Assembly (NCBI RefSeq): GCF_029962835.1
Contig: NC_080584.1
Span: 76,722,862-76,786,861 of the forward strand
DNA from: Magnolia sinica
Taxonomy: Eukaryota > Streptophyta > Magnoliopsida > Magnoliales > Magnoliaceae
DNA length: 64,000 nucleotides
Direction of reading: 5' to 3'
The notes under the pieces are model-generated. The model had not been told where the DNA came from. It ran no database searches and saw only the letters and a list, made by a program, of their open reading frames with translations. Each line of letters begins with the position of its first letter. Position 1 is the stretch's first letter. Shown piece by piece: positions 47,899 through 58,787 of this stretch. The position numbers and the translations under genes are program-made.

Positions 47899-48421
47899 AA
47901 AGGCTCGAGAAGGAAGTAATTTTGGACTGATGCGACATTGACTTGTTGTGCGAGCACGAGTCTTGAAGTGTGTGGGAGGTCAAAATGTTAGCTCTCTTGG
48001 TATGCACCTCCTCATTTTACTCCATGATATTTACTCTGGGGGAAAAGATGGGCCTACTGCGGTGATTGAAGAGGATATTACAACAATATCTTCGTATGAG
48101 GATTCGTGCACAACGTGGCGAGTGTCACTTTTCTTTTATGTGTGGTTGGTTGTGTATGATGACTTAGTAGATACAATAGTCAAGCATGTAGGTTTTTAGG
48201 TCGCGTAGCTTATAGACAAAATATTAAGAATGAGGAACCTTTTTCCCTTCAACTGGGGAGGTGTCTCATGGTCAAACGTGTAAGTCGTGAGCATAGTAGG
48301 GAAAACCATAAGAATGAGAAAGAGCATATTTGTCCCTTTAATTGAGGGAGGTCACTCACAGTCGAGCATGTAGATAAAATGGGTAGATAAAATAGTAGAA
48401 ATAAAGGGGAGAAACTTCTTC
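47899..48421 (-). other. Gypsy-2 internal 3' region, no domain seen
   Basis: Noncoding sequence with loosely repeated pieces (CCCTTTAATTGAGGGAGGTC, CCCTTCAACTGGGGAGGTGT, GAGCATGTAGATAAAAT). Similar pieces continue at 57133-57480 on the other side of CACTA 3. Confidence 0.55.
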
Positions 48422-48434
48422 CACTACCAGAAAA

Positions 48435-48720
48435 ATGGGCAAAGGGACTATAGTTACAGTTAAAGTCCGTAGCACGACCATAGCCATTGGTGCCGTAGCC
48501 GTAGGTCTTACAGCTATGGCTACGGATTAAATCCGTAGCTATAGAAACAATAGGTACGGATTAAATCCCTAGCAATCCTTTCCGTAGCTTAGAGTATATA
48601 TAGCTACGGATTATATCTGTAACTAAAATTAGAACAAGAACCGTAGCAATAGGCTAAAATTAGAAATAGCTACGGTTTCCAGATAAAGGGCTACGGATAA
48701 TAGTCGTAGCTAATGCTTAT
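48435..48720. repeat. Left subterminal repeats of CACTA 3
   Basis: Units TAGCTACGGATTAAATCCGT and relatives, each partly self-complementary. Confidence 0.88.
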
Positions 48721-48744
48721 ATTTTATTTAAATAAAATATAATA

Positions 48745-48960
48745 ATGGCATCTCTTTCCATTGTACATGCCCTAATGGATCATTCATTCATTCATTCAAA
48801 TACAATTATTCATTCTAATCAAACTTCACAACTAAGTCATTCATTCATTCAATCAAACATAATCCTTCATTCATTCAATCAAACACAATCCTCCATTCAT
48901 TTAATCAAATACAATCATTCATTTTAATCCATTCATAAAATTGTACAATACCAACATAAT
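48745..48960. repeat. ATTCATTCA-rich low-complexity stretch
   Basis: CATTCATTCATTCA and CAATCAAACACAATC words repeat. The frame through it is an artefact. Confidence 0.75.
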
Positions 48961-49164
48961 AGTTATATGTCTATTTAAAGTTTTCATTGACAACAAGACA
49001 ATATTTGGGAGCATACACTGATCTTCTCATTTTTGAACAAGTAAAATCTGCAATAGCCAAAGACAAAATAAAAATTCAGCTATTCAAAATACCAACTAAT
49101 ATAGGTATAGCAGTATCCACTAAATTTGCAAAAATAGACATAGCTGTAGAGTTTAGATACATAT

Positions 49165-49612
49165 GTCCTTCCCCTCAAACTTCTCATCAATGATCTCAGC
49201 AGCTTTCCTTCCAACTTCATTGAGGAATGGGGTCAATACCATTGACAACATAACAATGATTATAAGCAACTTGTTCAGCTTAAGTGGCAGTACTCCAAGC
49301 CTGCTCACAAAAGAGAATCATGACACAACATATTTGGAAATGATCAATAATCATGTACACTATCATGAAGATATATAGTGACTGACCTGTTTGCTAGTAA
49401 AAATACTACAAAACCAAACTCTCCTCCTTGTGATAGAAGTAGTCCAATTCATACACTTTCTTAAAATGTTAATCCAACACAAGGACCTATCACAGTTATT
49501 ATAAGTGTCTTGATGACAATTAGGCCTGCCAAGAGCGAAAGTACATTTGGCCATTCTCAGAGAAGGAGCTGGATAGCAAAGAGCGTAAGTTGTATAGAGA
49601 AAGCCTTGGGAG
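49165..49612 (-). pseudogene. KEA3: Captured KEA3-like K+ efflux antiporter exons
   Basis: KEA3 is a thylakoid K+/H+ antiporter. On the minus strand exon A (about 49612-49387) reads EWPNVLSLLAGLIVIKTLII, then TVIGPCVGLTF, then IGLLLSQGGEFGFVVFLLAN, and ends at a GT donor. An 86-base intron follows with a CAG acceptor. Exon B (49300-49165) reads LGVLPLKLNKLLIII, then LTPFLNEVGRKAAEIIDEKF. Frame and phase join correctly. Three stops in exon A fit CGA to TGA, CAA to TAA and CGA to TGA. A frameshift lies upstream near 49580. Only two membrane-domain exons are present, so it is a fragment. Assignment to KEA3 rather than KEA1/2 rests on remembered motifs. Confidence 0.82.
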
Positions 49613-49659
49613 CAAATTGTAGCAAAATTTCTTCTACACATAAAAAACACTTGATGCTA

Positions 49660-50355
49660 TGCTCGTTATGCTACAAAATGAAAAATTCATCTTTTTTTAT
49701 TTTATTATTATTATTATTTTTTTAAAGACAGGACATAAAAGATGTAGAAACTTAGATGACTGCAACGCGACTTAACTTCCCACAACCATTTTAGAAAATT
49801 CAAACTAGATAAAGATCACAGAAATGCGGATCTCAAGATTAGAGATGAATTTTGGTGATATTAGGATCGACATTAAACTAATATCTAAGGAAGATGCAAA
49901 ATTGTGCAATATATAAAACCAAAAAAGAAAAACAAAAAAACCATAACATCTAATAAGACAACCATAACCACCTGATGATTGCAGTACAAATGAACATGAT
50001 GAGAAATTTTCAACAGTCCAAATTCAACGAACAAAGCTCATTGATGTAATGTTTCAATGATCTGAACCATTTATATGATGGTTTTCAGAAAGGATGGAGG
50101 ATATCCAAAATAAATAAATAAAAATCATAGATGGGACTATTCCAAACCTTTGGTTGTTTAACTCTTTTTCTTACTTGTCCAAGCCTTCGTCTGTGTCAGC
50201 CCTGTAGAGCTAAAGGCGAACTCCAGCCTGGCCCTGGCCCTAGTCTGGCCCATTGCCACCCTATGCCAAGCGAGCATGCATTTTGCTGTAGGTGATCAAT
50301 TCTATGTGTATATCATGCAGCCGACTGTAGGTGATCAGTTCTATGAGCACATCCT
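49660..50355. other. Spacer, no clear gene
   Basis: T-rich and A-rich pieces, with a faint MITE-like stretch at 50030-50110. Nothing else is supported. Confidence 0.4.
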
Positions 50356-50560
50356 CTAGTCCACCATTCTCAGAACATGCTGCAGTCCACCACTTCCAAA
50401 AGAATGTTCACAAGATTGTATCATTGCATCATCCATGAGACTGCCACTAGATACCGCATCCACGTAAAGAAAATAATCAAATGTCTGAATTAATGCAACA
50501 TCCTCTAGAATTAACAAATTAGCCTTCATGAGATCAGCAGCAGCTTCAACCAAAAGGAGC
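50356..50560 (-). other. Exon-like segment, unassigned
   Basis: An open minus-strand frame reads VEAAADLMKANLLILEDVAL, IQTFDYFLYVDAVSSGS and LMDDAMIQSCEHSFGSGG. Its composition looks like a real protein helix bundle and it has no stops, in contrast to its surroundings. I do not recognise the family. It is a candidate third captured gene piece. Confidence 0.4.
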
Positions 50561-50624
50561 CTAACAAAATGTTCTTTTCTAATTTTCTAATTGATTAACC
50601 AAAAGGAGCCCAACAAGCATATGT

Positions 50625-50790
50625 ATAATCAAGAACATTTTGGCACCTGGTGTTGCTGATCCTCATGGCACTTGGCATGACTGCAAGCTTGAGATAAAGC
50701 AAACTTTCTAGATAAAGAACATTTTGGCACTTGCTATTGCTAATCCTCATGGCACTTGGCATGACTACAAGCTTGATATAAAGCAGTGTT
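50625..50790. repeat. 84-bp direct duplication
   Basis: AAGAACATTTTGGCAC starts at 50631 and again at 50715. The period is 28 codons, so the minus-strand frame repeats KLAVMPSAMRISNTRCQNVL in phase. No family is recognised. Confidence 0.8.
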
Positions 50791-50799
50791 TTTCCAGTC

Positions 50800-51599
50800 A
50801 ACTTGAAACAATGAAAGGTCTACTCTATACACTTTAAGGAATTGCTATCTAACTGTGAATGCTTCCATACATGGGCAAATTTTCAACTAATTAAGAAGAT
50901 TTTTTTTCCTAATTTTTTATGCAAAAATGGGATTTGAAATCGTAGCATTTGCAAAATGATGCAAAAATGAATCATGGTCTAAAGAACAAGAAATGAACCA
51001 TGTTGTTCTCTTTCTTCATGGGAGGTAGACTTCTTTAGATGCAGTTTTATTGCTGATTGTCTTTTCCTTCCGACACCCTAATTAAATTCAAAACCACAAT
51101 TTTTGAAATTTTAACAACTAAAGTTCAATAGAGTGGAAATAATGGAAACTGAAATTAACTTCCCTATCATTGGTACAAAGAAATGAGCTCCAAACTTCAG
51201 TTACTTCGGAAATTAACTTCAGACTACCACCATGATGTGTTTTTAGCCATCCAGTTTGTTCATAAGGTCACACAAACCAGGATGAAGGGAAAACACAAAT
51301 ATTAGCTTGATCCAAAACTTTGGCGGCCCCAAGATCTAATAAGCACAATTACAAACTACTCTAATCAAACAGCAATAAAGAATAGCAAAAGTTGCTAAAA
51401 AAATATCCACATCAAATTCAAATAAGAGAGTAATAAACAAAGTTGCTGCATTCATAGGAGAAAAATGGAGAAAAAAAAAACACATACAGAAGCTGATCGA
51501 TTCAAAGATCATGCATACAACCTGCTGCATTCAACCGCAGCAATGTGATGATATGCAGTGACCATCTATCTGGTACCATCAAATTCAGATTCCGGATTG
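50800..51599. other. Spacer with faint MITE remnant
   Basis: 51220-51330 matches the middle of the foldback family (CCATGATGTGTTTTTAGCCA, GATGAAGGGAAAACACAAAT). The rest shows nothing I can support. Confidence 0.5.
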
Positions 51600-51665
51600 T
51601 GATGAGCAGATATTATGAGAAGATGGTAATGCCTTTTGGGTTGTCGAATGCAACGACATAGGAGA
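51600..51665 (+). pseudogene. Gypsy reverse transcriptase scrap
   Basis: The plus strand reads RYYEKMVMPFGLSNATT, close to the MPFGLxNAP motif conserved in Ty3/gypsy reverse transcriptases. Only about 20 codons are seen. Confidence 0.5.
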
Positions 51666-51669
51666 CGTT

Positions 51670-52445
51670 CTCAGCTAGGAAACAATATGCAAGCTTGAGA
51701 GAGTGCCACTTGACAATAAATGCCATGTGGTTTGCGTGTGTATCTGTTTCAGCTTAAAAACAAGATAAATCCAAATATCATATTGCTTATAACATCAGGA
51801 AAAAAAAAGTGAGCACAGGCTGCCCACCATGAAAACCCTTTAGATGTGTGTAGCCGCACACTTTATAGCCACTTAATGTGGGACCGATGAAGCCATGGCC
51901 TTCATTTTCAATTCAGCATCACTCTTCCCACCAAGGGAATTGCCAACGTTCACGAATTGATCTAAAATCACCATCAAATAGAATCTTGTCACGAATAGGT
52001 GTGGGTTTGATGGATCAAAGATCGGAACCTTAAGAACTAGAGCTAGCAATGCGTGGTATCCCCACATGTGTGGAGGCAGTATCTGTGCTCATCTGGCAGT
52101 GCATCTTGCAGGCCTAATCATTCCTTTAGTAATCTCTAATTAGCTAGAATTTCATTACTGGTGGCTTAAGTTCTCCGTGGGGACATGCAACACTACCTAG
52201 AAGGTTAGATGAGGGATGTAGTAAAGGAAAGTGGCTGTCAACCACATTAGAGGATTGCAAGGATCAGGTGGGCCGCAAGAGTCTCAATGGCCCTTCAAAT
52301 CTTTAGTTGAGAAGCATTCTCAATGTGGTCTGAATTTATGCATCTTTAGCAGTTGGTGTAGATTTACAATCTATGAATGGGATTTTGGCCGGAGAAGGCC
52401 CATTTGGCTCAGTCAATGCAAAAATCATATCAGGAATATCATTGT
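51670..52445. other. Spacer, unassigned frames
   Basis: A minus-strand frame at 51873-52067 (LFVTRFYLMVILDQFVNVGN) has no recognised family. A MITE-like scrap lies near 51740-51845. Confidence 0.4.
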
Positions 52446-52446
52446 G

Positions 52447-52448
<2 letters not shown>

Positions 52449-52502
<54 letters not shown>
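52449..52502. repeat. (TA)n microsatellite
   Basis: A pure TA run. Confidence 0.97.
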
Positions 52503-52506
<4 letters not shown>

Positions 52507-52509
52507 TCA

Positions 52510-53387
52510 GATGTAAGACTTTGCATGATTAACTTTTCAACAGAAATCAGAGTTGTGTTTAAAGGACTTTCCACCAATCACCCATTCAGGCTAGTGGACC
52601 AAAACATACCATCCATCATCCGAATTACAAGGTGATATTCACTTCTTCATGGTTACATTGACACTAACATCATCTGTTGTGATATGTAAAGTATTAATAT
52701 GATTCCTCAATTCTTGAACTTCAAACCATATGAAGTTCCTTTTTTGTCATTTCTAATTTTTCACTACCTCTGATTCTCTCTTTAGCAAATCACATTCTTT
52801 CGCCTCGAGTTTCCTGCCGAATCTCCAAGTCCTCTCCTATCCTTGTGGTTTGACATAGTTGATAATTTCTCTACATCATACTTGTACAGTACATTTGGTT
52901 TTAAAAAATAAAAAATAAAAAACTCAAATTCCTAACCAGTTAATTCCCAAGTCTTAGAAGCCCTGACTAGCATCAGCCCAAAACAGAGATATAGCAGAGG
53001 TTTCGTAAGGCTCTTGTTGCATTGAAGGGAGAGAGAGAGAGAGATGGCGCTAGTTGCGTTGGAGGGAGAGAGATGGTGTTGGTTGCATTAGGGGGAGAGG
53101 CAAGAGAGGCTGAGAGAGCTGACGTGCGTTGTGCAAGGCGTTTGGCGTTGGTCGCGATGGAGGAAGATGTGAGAGAGAGGGGGGGAATGAGAGAGTACTT
53201 CGTGAGAGGTATGCATGTGAGAGAGGTTGCGTGTACGAGAGAGTCTATATCTCACTTCTATTACTCGCGCAATGCGCGCTCTCTCTCCAACGAGAATTCC
53301 GCCCAAATCCCAACCGTTCCATACATCCAACGGCTGTGGATGAGGTGCGCATGTATGGCCATGCGAACCAGTGCGTAGCTGAGCATT

Positions 53388-53390
<3 letters not shown>
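52510..53390. other. Spacer with GA-rich low-complexity zone
   Basis: 53022-53240 is rich in GAGAGAG and GTGCGTTG words. The Arg/Glu-rich frames there are by-products of composition. No gene is supported. Confidence 0.5.

Positions 53391-53392
<2 letters not shown>

Positions 53393-53431
<39 letters not shown>
53393..53431. repeat. (TA)n microsatellite
   Basis: A pure TA run. Confidence 0.97.
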
Positions 53432-53434
<3 letters not shown>

Positions 53435-53439
53435 CAACA

Positions 53440-55740
53440 CATTTGCATTGAATTAATATGGTGACCTAAACAAAAAACAAAAAATCCAACATTTTTAGAC
53501 CAAATGCATATAAAACCAAAATTAATCCCATCTAGAAAATGAATAAAAATGTGAAAGCAACAAATCAAATGCTGCAAAATTTACAAAATTACCACCAAAC
53601 CCATCTCTAAGAAAAAAATCATTTCAAACTCACCAACATGGATGTAGCCATGCTCATTGTGAATAAAATGTTCATAACATCATGGACTCCTATGCTTTCC
53701 ATTATATTAAATTACATTAGTGTGTGATTTACCACAGACAACCTCCCAACAGTTTCATCTTCTCATTACCAGAAAATCATTTAGTAGAAATTAAAAAAGC
53801 ACATATAAGCCAATTTGAAGTCTATATTAAGCTTGCATTTGAACAGGTTTTGGGAGGACAGGTAGATTGTTCAACAGTCTTTACAACTTATCAGTTCAGA
53901 AAGATTAACAGCTATGAGACAGTCAATAACCAAATTGTTTGGACTCCTATTTCAAAAGAAACATGATAGGTTATGAGAAGGAGCTCATTACTTTGTTGAG
54001 GGTTAGATCTCTCAAGACAGGACAAAATGATATAGAAATGGTTGTCTTCTGGGAATTTTTCATAAAATCCATCTATGGGAAATTGGATGGAAGGGGATAC
54101 CCTGCATTAAAAAGGCATCATGTTTGGAAATGCAAGGAAAGCAGATTCGGCAATAAAGAGGACTATTCCTTTTCCATTAAAGGGAACCAAAATCGCAATT
54201 CCACTTGTTGACGTGAAAGCAATAGAAATTTTTGGATGAAATCAATTCCACCGGACTACGATTTCAAGACTCCCAGACACATACAATATTAGTGCAGCCA
54301 AACGGCTATTAAAAACTAAAAACAAATAAAAAAAGAGGGCAAAACAAATAAATAGAATAAATTAAACATGTTGCATCTTACTCATAGTCATATCCATCAT
54401 GTCATATGTAATCTGGGTATGCCAGTGGACTTGAAGAATTTGGGGCATTTGTTAATTGTTAGTTTCTCTACCCCTATGGTCTTTTATTTTTTTATTTTTT
54501 ATTGGGTGAATCAGATTTTGTTGCCCTATAGTTGATACTTCTTGATTCATCCTCTTTACCGGTTAGTTGTAAATCAACATTTTCTCTCTTTAGAAGAATA
54601 TTAGAGTTTGTTGAGGAGAGTTTACTTGTTGTTTTGAATAAGAAAAGTTAGAAGGCAGTTATAAACAGAATTTGGTTTATTTTCTGCAACTTTTTGATTC
54701 AGATCCTGTATTTTTCTTGTATGAGGTTTTGAGCTGCACCAATGTTGCAAGTGAGGTTTAAAATCAGTGTATTGGGTATCGTATTGTTCACCATCACCTA
54801 TTAACTGAATTAGAAGACTTTCACTTATTGAAGCCTGGATTGTTTGCAATGTGGATTTCCAATTGTCTGGAATAGTCAAAGTTCACCACTGTTAGCATGT
54901 ACTACATGGGGCCTGATAACATCTATAGGTGATATTTAGTCTTGGCTATATCTGCAATAGGACTAGAAATTTAAACGGTTGGATTGAAATATGCGCGTGC
55001 ATGAGCAGATTTATCAAACTCGAGCAGAGTACCATACAATTCATGAAGGGAAGATAGTAAAACAATGATAACAGACAGTAAAATTCATATGTAAGAAGCA
55101 ACTTGAAGAACCAAAGAGACTGAGCACAACACCAGCAGGAAGCAAACCTTCAGCCTTGTACTAAAGTCAACAGAATTATCCCATCTCCAATACTCCTACC
55201 ATGAAAAAAACAAAGCTACAAAAACTTCATTCTAATTAGTGTGTGTTGCTACGAGCCATATTTATGGAGGTGACTGCACAGTTTCCTTTTCGCTTTACAA
55301 AACTACACTTTCCAGGGGCAACAAATAAAGCCTTCTAATACAGCTGGACTTTCTAAGATACTATAGTAATCAAATAAGGAAATGTTCATAATAGAGTCTC
55401 TAAAATAAAATCATGCATATAAAGACTACTTAGATAGGAATTCTTACCACATGTGATTAAGTGAACCCCGTTTGGTCATTTTCTTGTGCATACATATGAA
55501 ACATGGGTGTCTGGGTGAGGTGCGGTTGCATCACACACCATTCCACTGTTTTTGGGGCAACACAGAAAAATGGAAAGTGCATTAATCAGTCCCCTTTTCT
55601 TCCCAAAATCAATATTCAAAATAGTTCATCCAAGGAATTATTCAAATAAATGTTTGGAATCCTTCTATACATTTGCACCTAATAGAATATGAAATTTTAA
55701 AAAAAGAGAAAAAAAAAGATGAGGAAACAGAACAACAGTC
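53440..55740. other. Long AT-rich spacer in CACTA 3
   Basis: Two plus-strand frames (53724-53966 and 53939-54211) and one on the minus strand (54622-54879) have no recognised domain. By position the right part would be CAP-H2 intron sequence if capture was continuous, but I find no further CAP-H2 exon. Confidence 0.4.
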
Positions 55741-55750
55741 AGAATTCAAA

Positions 55751-56144
55751 CTTCTTCTGAGAAATGAACTCCAACGCATGCAAAACCAAAGAATATAGAT
55801 ATTCCACTTTCCGACTATACACCAGAATCGAACCTTGAATAAGCAGAGCAACTACAAAATAGGAAAATGAAAATTTTTAAAAGAAGCCCCTTGACGGAAT
55901 GAGAAATCATGGAAAAAGCAATAAGAAAAAAGGGGATCCGAACAAGAATGGGACCTATGGAAAAATTCACGGAGGGGTGGCCGCCTTCATCTTCAGCCGT
56001 GATTTCTCTGAAACAGATCTTGAGAAGATAGTCATCGAGGTTCTTGGCGAGATCAACGGCGCAGTTCGATTTAGGGTCGTGACTGGGCTACAGGATGCGG
56101 AAACTAGCGCCGTTGGCGCTGCCATGCTCTTCTTTTTCTGCCAT
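55751..56144 (-). pseudogene. CAPH2: Captured condensin-II CAP-H2-like exons 1 and 2
   Basis: CAP-H2 is the kleisin-type subunit of condensin II, which compacts chromosomes. On the minus strand exon 1 (56144 to about 55962) starts MAEKEEHGSANGASFRIL, meets a TAG that fits CAG to TAG, and continues DPKSNCAVDLAKNLDDYLLK, then ITAEDEGGHPSVNF. Exon 2 (55851-55751), after an AG acceptor, reads [20 protein letters not shown], then [13 protein letters not shown]. These are the conserved N-terminal residues of plant CAP-H2. The donor after exon 2 is not clear. Only the first part of the protein is present. Confidence 0.82.
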
Positions 56145-56332
56145 CTTTGGTGGGACGGCTGCCAATGCGATTCCATGGACTGTTAGTTGAATGCCATTTC
56201 TAAAAGAAACCCTAGATATGGAATGGAGTGGGAGAAACGAGAGAGATGGAATTGAGTAATCAGGGTTTTGAAAATGGAACCCTAGAAAAATGCGGGAGAG
56301 AGACAGGGAGATATGGTTGAAATGGGGATGGA

Positions 56333-56333
<1 letters not shown>

Positions 56334-56388
<55 letters not shown>

Positions 56389-56480
56389 GACGGAGAGAGA
56401 TGGTATGGGAGATGGAGAGAGAGAAAATGGGCGCGGGAGATTGAGAGAGAGAGAAGAGGTGCGGGAGATCAAGAGTGAGA
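56334..56480. repeat. (GA)n microsatellite zone
   Basis: GA runs broken by AA and GGGA pieces. They lie upstream of the captured CAP-H2 ATG, in line with the CT-rich 5' leaders common in plant genes. Confidence 0.9.
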
Positions 56481-56599
56481 GAGAAAGGGACGGACATGGG
56501 AGGGAATGGGGTTTTTCCCCAAAGAGGGGAGGGAAAGAATGAAATTTCGTGAGAGGTTTCGTGAGAGGGGGAAAAGAAAAGGAGAGCGCAATTTCCGCA

Positions 56600-57131
56600 T
56601 TTTGTACCTGCTACGGCCCTGCTATGGTCTAAAACCGTAGCTAAAAGCCCCTTGGCCGTAGCCATTGTGTAGTCCATCATAGCCCCTCCGCGTTCACACA
56701 TCCGGCGGGATCTTAATGAACAGATTTTTCAAGGGCTTTGTGGGGTCCATCTTGATGTATTTGATATATCCACTCTGTCCATTAATTTTGTAATTTTTTT
56801 TATAGAAAATGACCCCAACATCTAGGCAAATCAAAGTCCAATTGAACCACACCATCAATCAATGGTAGGTATTAATCTCCACTGTTTCCTAACGTGTGGT
56901 CCACTTGAGTGTTCAATCTACTTCCTTTTTTGGGCTCCTGCCTTAACATTCTCTTTCAAAACGGATAGATGTATTAGATGGAGCACACAAATTTTAATGG
57001 GCCTCGTAGAGTCCCTTATAGGGCTATCCCATGTTGGATGAACGGGTGAAGGTGGTAGCTTTTAGCTACAGTTTATATCCGTAGCTAAAACATAGCATGG
57101 TCCGTAGCCTTTGGTCATTTTTTTGGTAGTG
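56600..57131. repeat. Right subterminal repeats of CACTA 3 with an inserted MITE
   Basis: TGCTACGGCCCTGCTATGGT and AAAACCGTAGCTAAAAGCCC lie at 56605-56680. TTTAGCTACAGTTTATATCC and CCGTAGCTAAAACATAGC lie at 57058-57110. Between them (about 56705-57015) sits a MITE-like foldback whose left side has TCCATCTTGATGTATTTG and whose right side has CGTGTGGTCCACTTGAGTG. Confidence 0.82.
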
Positions 57132-57132
57132 G

Positions 57133-57639
57133 TTCCTTTGACTAAAAGAAGTTTCTTATAGTTGAGTACGAGTAGCTTCTACTGAGGTAATCAATCAAGC
57201 ATAGTTATTTCACATGTCGAAGTTCCTCATGAGCAGTAGATCTTTAGATGCTTGGCATTCCATGGGTGAGGTAAGAGCTTATCCTCCATGTCTTTTAGTC
57301 GATACGTCCCTTATAACACCTCCATATCTTTTAGTCGATACGTTCATAAGTACTTTAAGTCGAGGTCGGGGTTGGCCGATGAGTCTTATTACCGAGCTTA
57401 GTTAATTGGTTCAGTTCGGTCATCAAGTTTCCTTGCTCAGTCCATCTTCTCAAGTACCTCTGGCTTAGTTTTCAAGGGAGTGTACCAATGGAAGTGACTT
57501 TCCAGACGTCGGTTGGTATGTTAGCATTGGTGTTTATTGTCCTCCTTTCTTTTGCCATTAGCGACTCCCTTTATTCATTTTGCTTCCTATCCTTATTTGA
57601 GTTGTTTCCTCCTAGAGTAGATCTTCGGCATTATAATAT
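57133..57639 (-). other. Gypsy-2 internal region between gag and CACTA 3
   Basis: No pol domain is seen on either strand. Repeats such as TTTTAGTCGATACGT occur at 57294 and 57331. Confidence 0.5.
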
Positions 57640-58698
57640 TTTTTTAGCTTGGTTAAGTAGGTCGACGAAGGTAGTCGGGAGGTTCTTATTAATAGAGAAG
57701 AGAAATTTTCCTTGTTTAAGGTTGGCTACCATGGTGGCTAGAGCTATCTGGTCGAAATAATCATCGACTTGGACAACGTCAGCATTGAAACAGATGTTGT
57801 AATCTTTTTGCAGCTCGTCCTCCCTATGAGTGATTGTAACGAGGTGGGTTGATGGTTTTCTCATCTTTCCCACCGATGAATTGAGTGATGAACACCTTCT
57901 TGAGCTGAGCGAAAAAATTGATAAAATTTGGCTTCAATTGTCTATACCACTTTCTCATCGCTCCTGATAGAGTTAAGGAGAATGTTCAGAAAATTACAGA
58001 GTCAGATGCACCGTTAAGCTCCATCCAAGCTCTGAAGGACTCAAGGTGCTCGGCCGAGTCCCCGTAACTAAAGTAAGGAGCGATCTATGGTATTCGGAAC
58101 CTGGATTGGAGCTGAGCTCCCATAATGTCATTAGTGAATGGTGGTTCAGCTTCCTCAAGCATGGCTTCTAGAGAGGTCGGTCCCTAGGTTTGACATGCTA
58201 GTTGAATGTCATCGAGCTGGCCCCAGATCTCCTCAAGTTCTGCCTCCCATGGACCTTATTCTATACAACATCTTTGAGGGCCTTCCCGCGCCTCCTCATT
58301 TCTAAGGTGTGGCATAGGTCAAAGTCTTCTAGCACGTTCGTTCCTGCTATACGCGTAGAGGCCTGACCATGTTGCCCTGTTTGCTGCTTTACTACGTATG
58401 AGTTGTGAGGTGATTGGAGAGGTTGAGATAATTCAGTTGCTGCAACTGGTTCCGCTTCATGGTTGGGAGGCGGCTACTGCTTCTCCAATATTTGTATTAT
58501 ATGGTTTATGTTATCGTCTAGGGCCTCGACGTGGTTTTTAAAGGAAATGAGTTGACTAACTTTGTTGCGGGGCCTACCCAAGGTCACAGATAGAATACGG
58601 TCGGTATGATGTTCCAAAGGCGATTCCTTGGGCTGCTCGTCTGGTGTGGGGATTGGCATAGTGATGGTAGCCAAAGCTCGCTTTCTTCCTTTAACCAT
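57640..58698 (-). pseudogene. Gypsy-2 gag, broken
   Basis: The minus strand starts at 58698 with MVKGRKRALATITMPIPTPD and a coiled-coil-like stretch (HVEALDDNINHIIQILEKQ). With frameshifts it continues through a Retrotrans_gag domain, ending VDDYFDQIALATMVANLKQG then KFLFSINKNLPTTFVDLLNQ. These resemble the gag end of Tat/Ogre-type gypsy elements. Stops and shifts interrupt the middle. Confidence 0.78.
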
Positions 58699-58767
58699 GA
58701 CTGAGTAAACAAAAGGCAGATGATTCTTTTGATGTAATGGGAATTTCTAAGGTGGCTTTGCTGTTGT

Positions 58768-58786
58768 TCCCACAGATGACATCAAA
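58768..58786 (-). other. Gypsy-2 primer binding site, decayed
   Basis: On the minus strand TTTGATGTCATCTGTGGGA differs from the remembered TTTGGCGCCGTCTGTGGGA only by G to A or C to T changes within its GGCGCCG part. It sits one base from the LTR end. Confidence 0.65.
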
Positions 58787-58787
58787 C

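Larger units (their letters stand above)
48422..57132. mobile_element. CACTA element 3, carrying host gene fragments
   Basis: The left end reads CACTACCAGAAAAATGG and the right end, reversed, CACTACCAAAAAAATGAC. The three bases before the left end are TTC. On the right TTC follows after one extra G, so a TTC duplication is likely. Subterminal repeats of GCTACGGATTAAATCCGTAGC type lie inside both ends. No CACTA transposase domain is seen in 8.7 kb. Instead it holds minus-strand exons resembling KEA3 and CAP-H2, plus unassigned exon-like pieces. This is the layout called Pack-CACTA or transduplicate. Confidence 0.85.

Noticed and set aside
53724-54211. Two-exon host gene on the plus strand
   Set aside because: The frames have no recognisable domain, no clear splice borders and AT-rich composition.
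55899-56186. Plus-strand protein of 95 codons
   Set aside because: It is antisense to the CAP-H2-like exon, which has the conserved residues.
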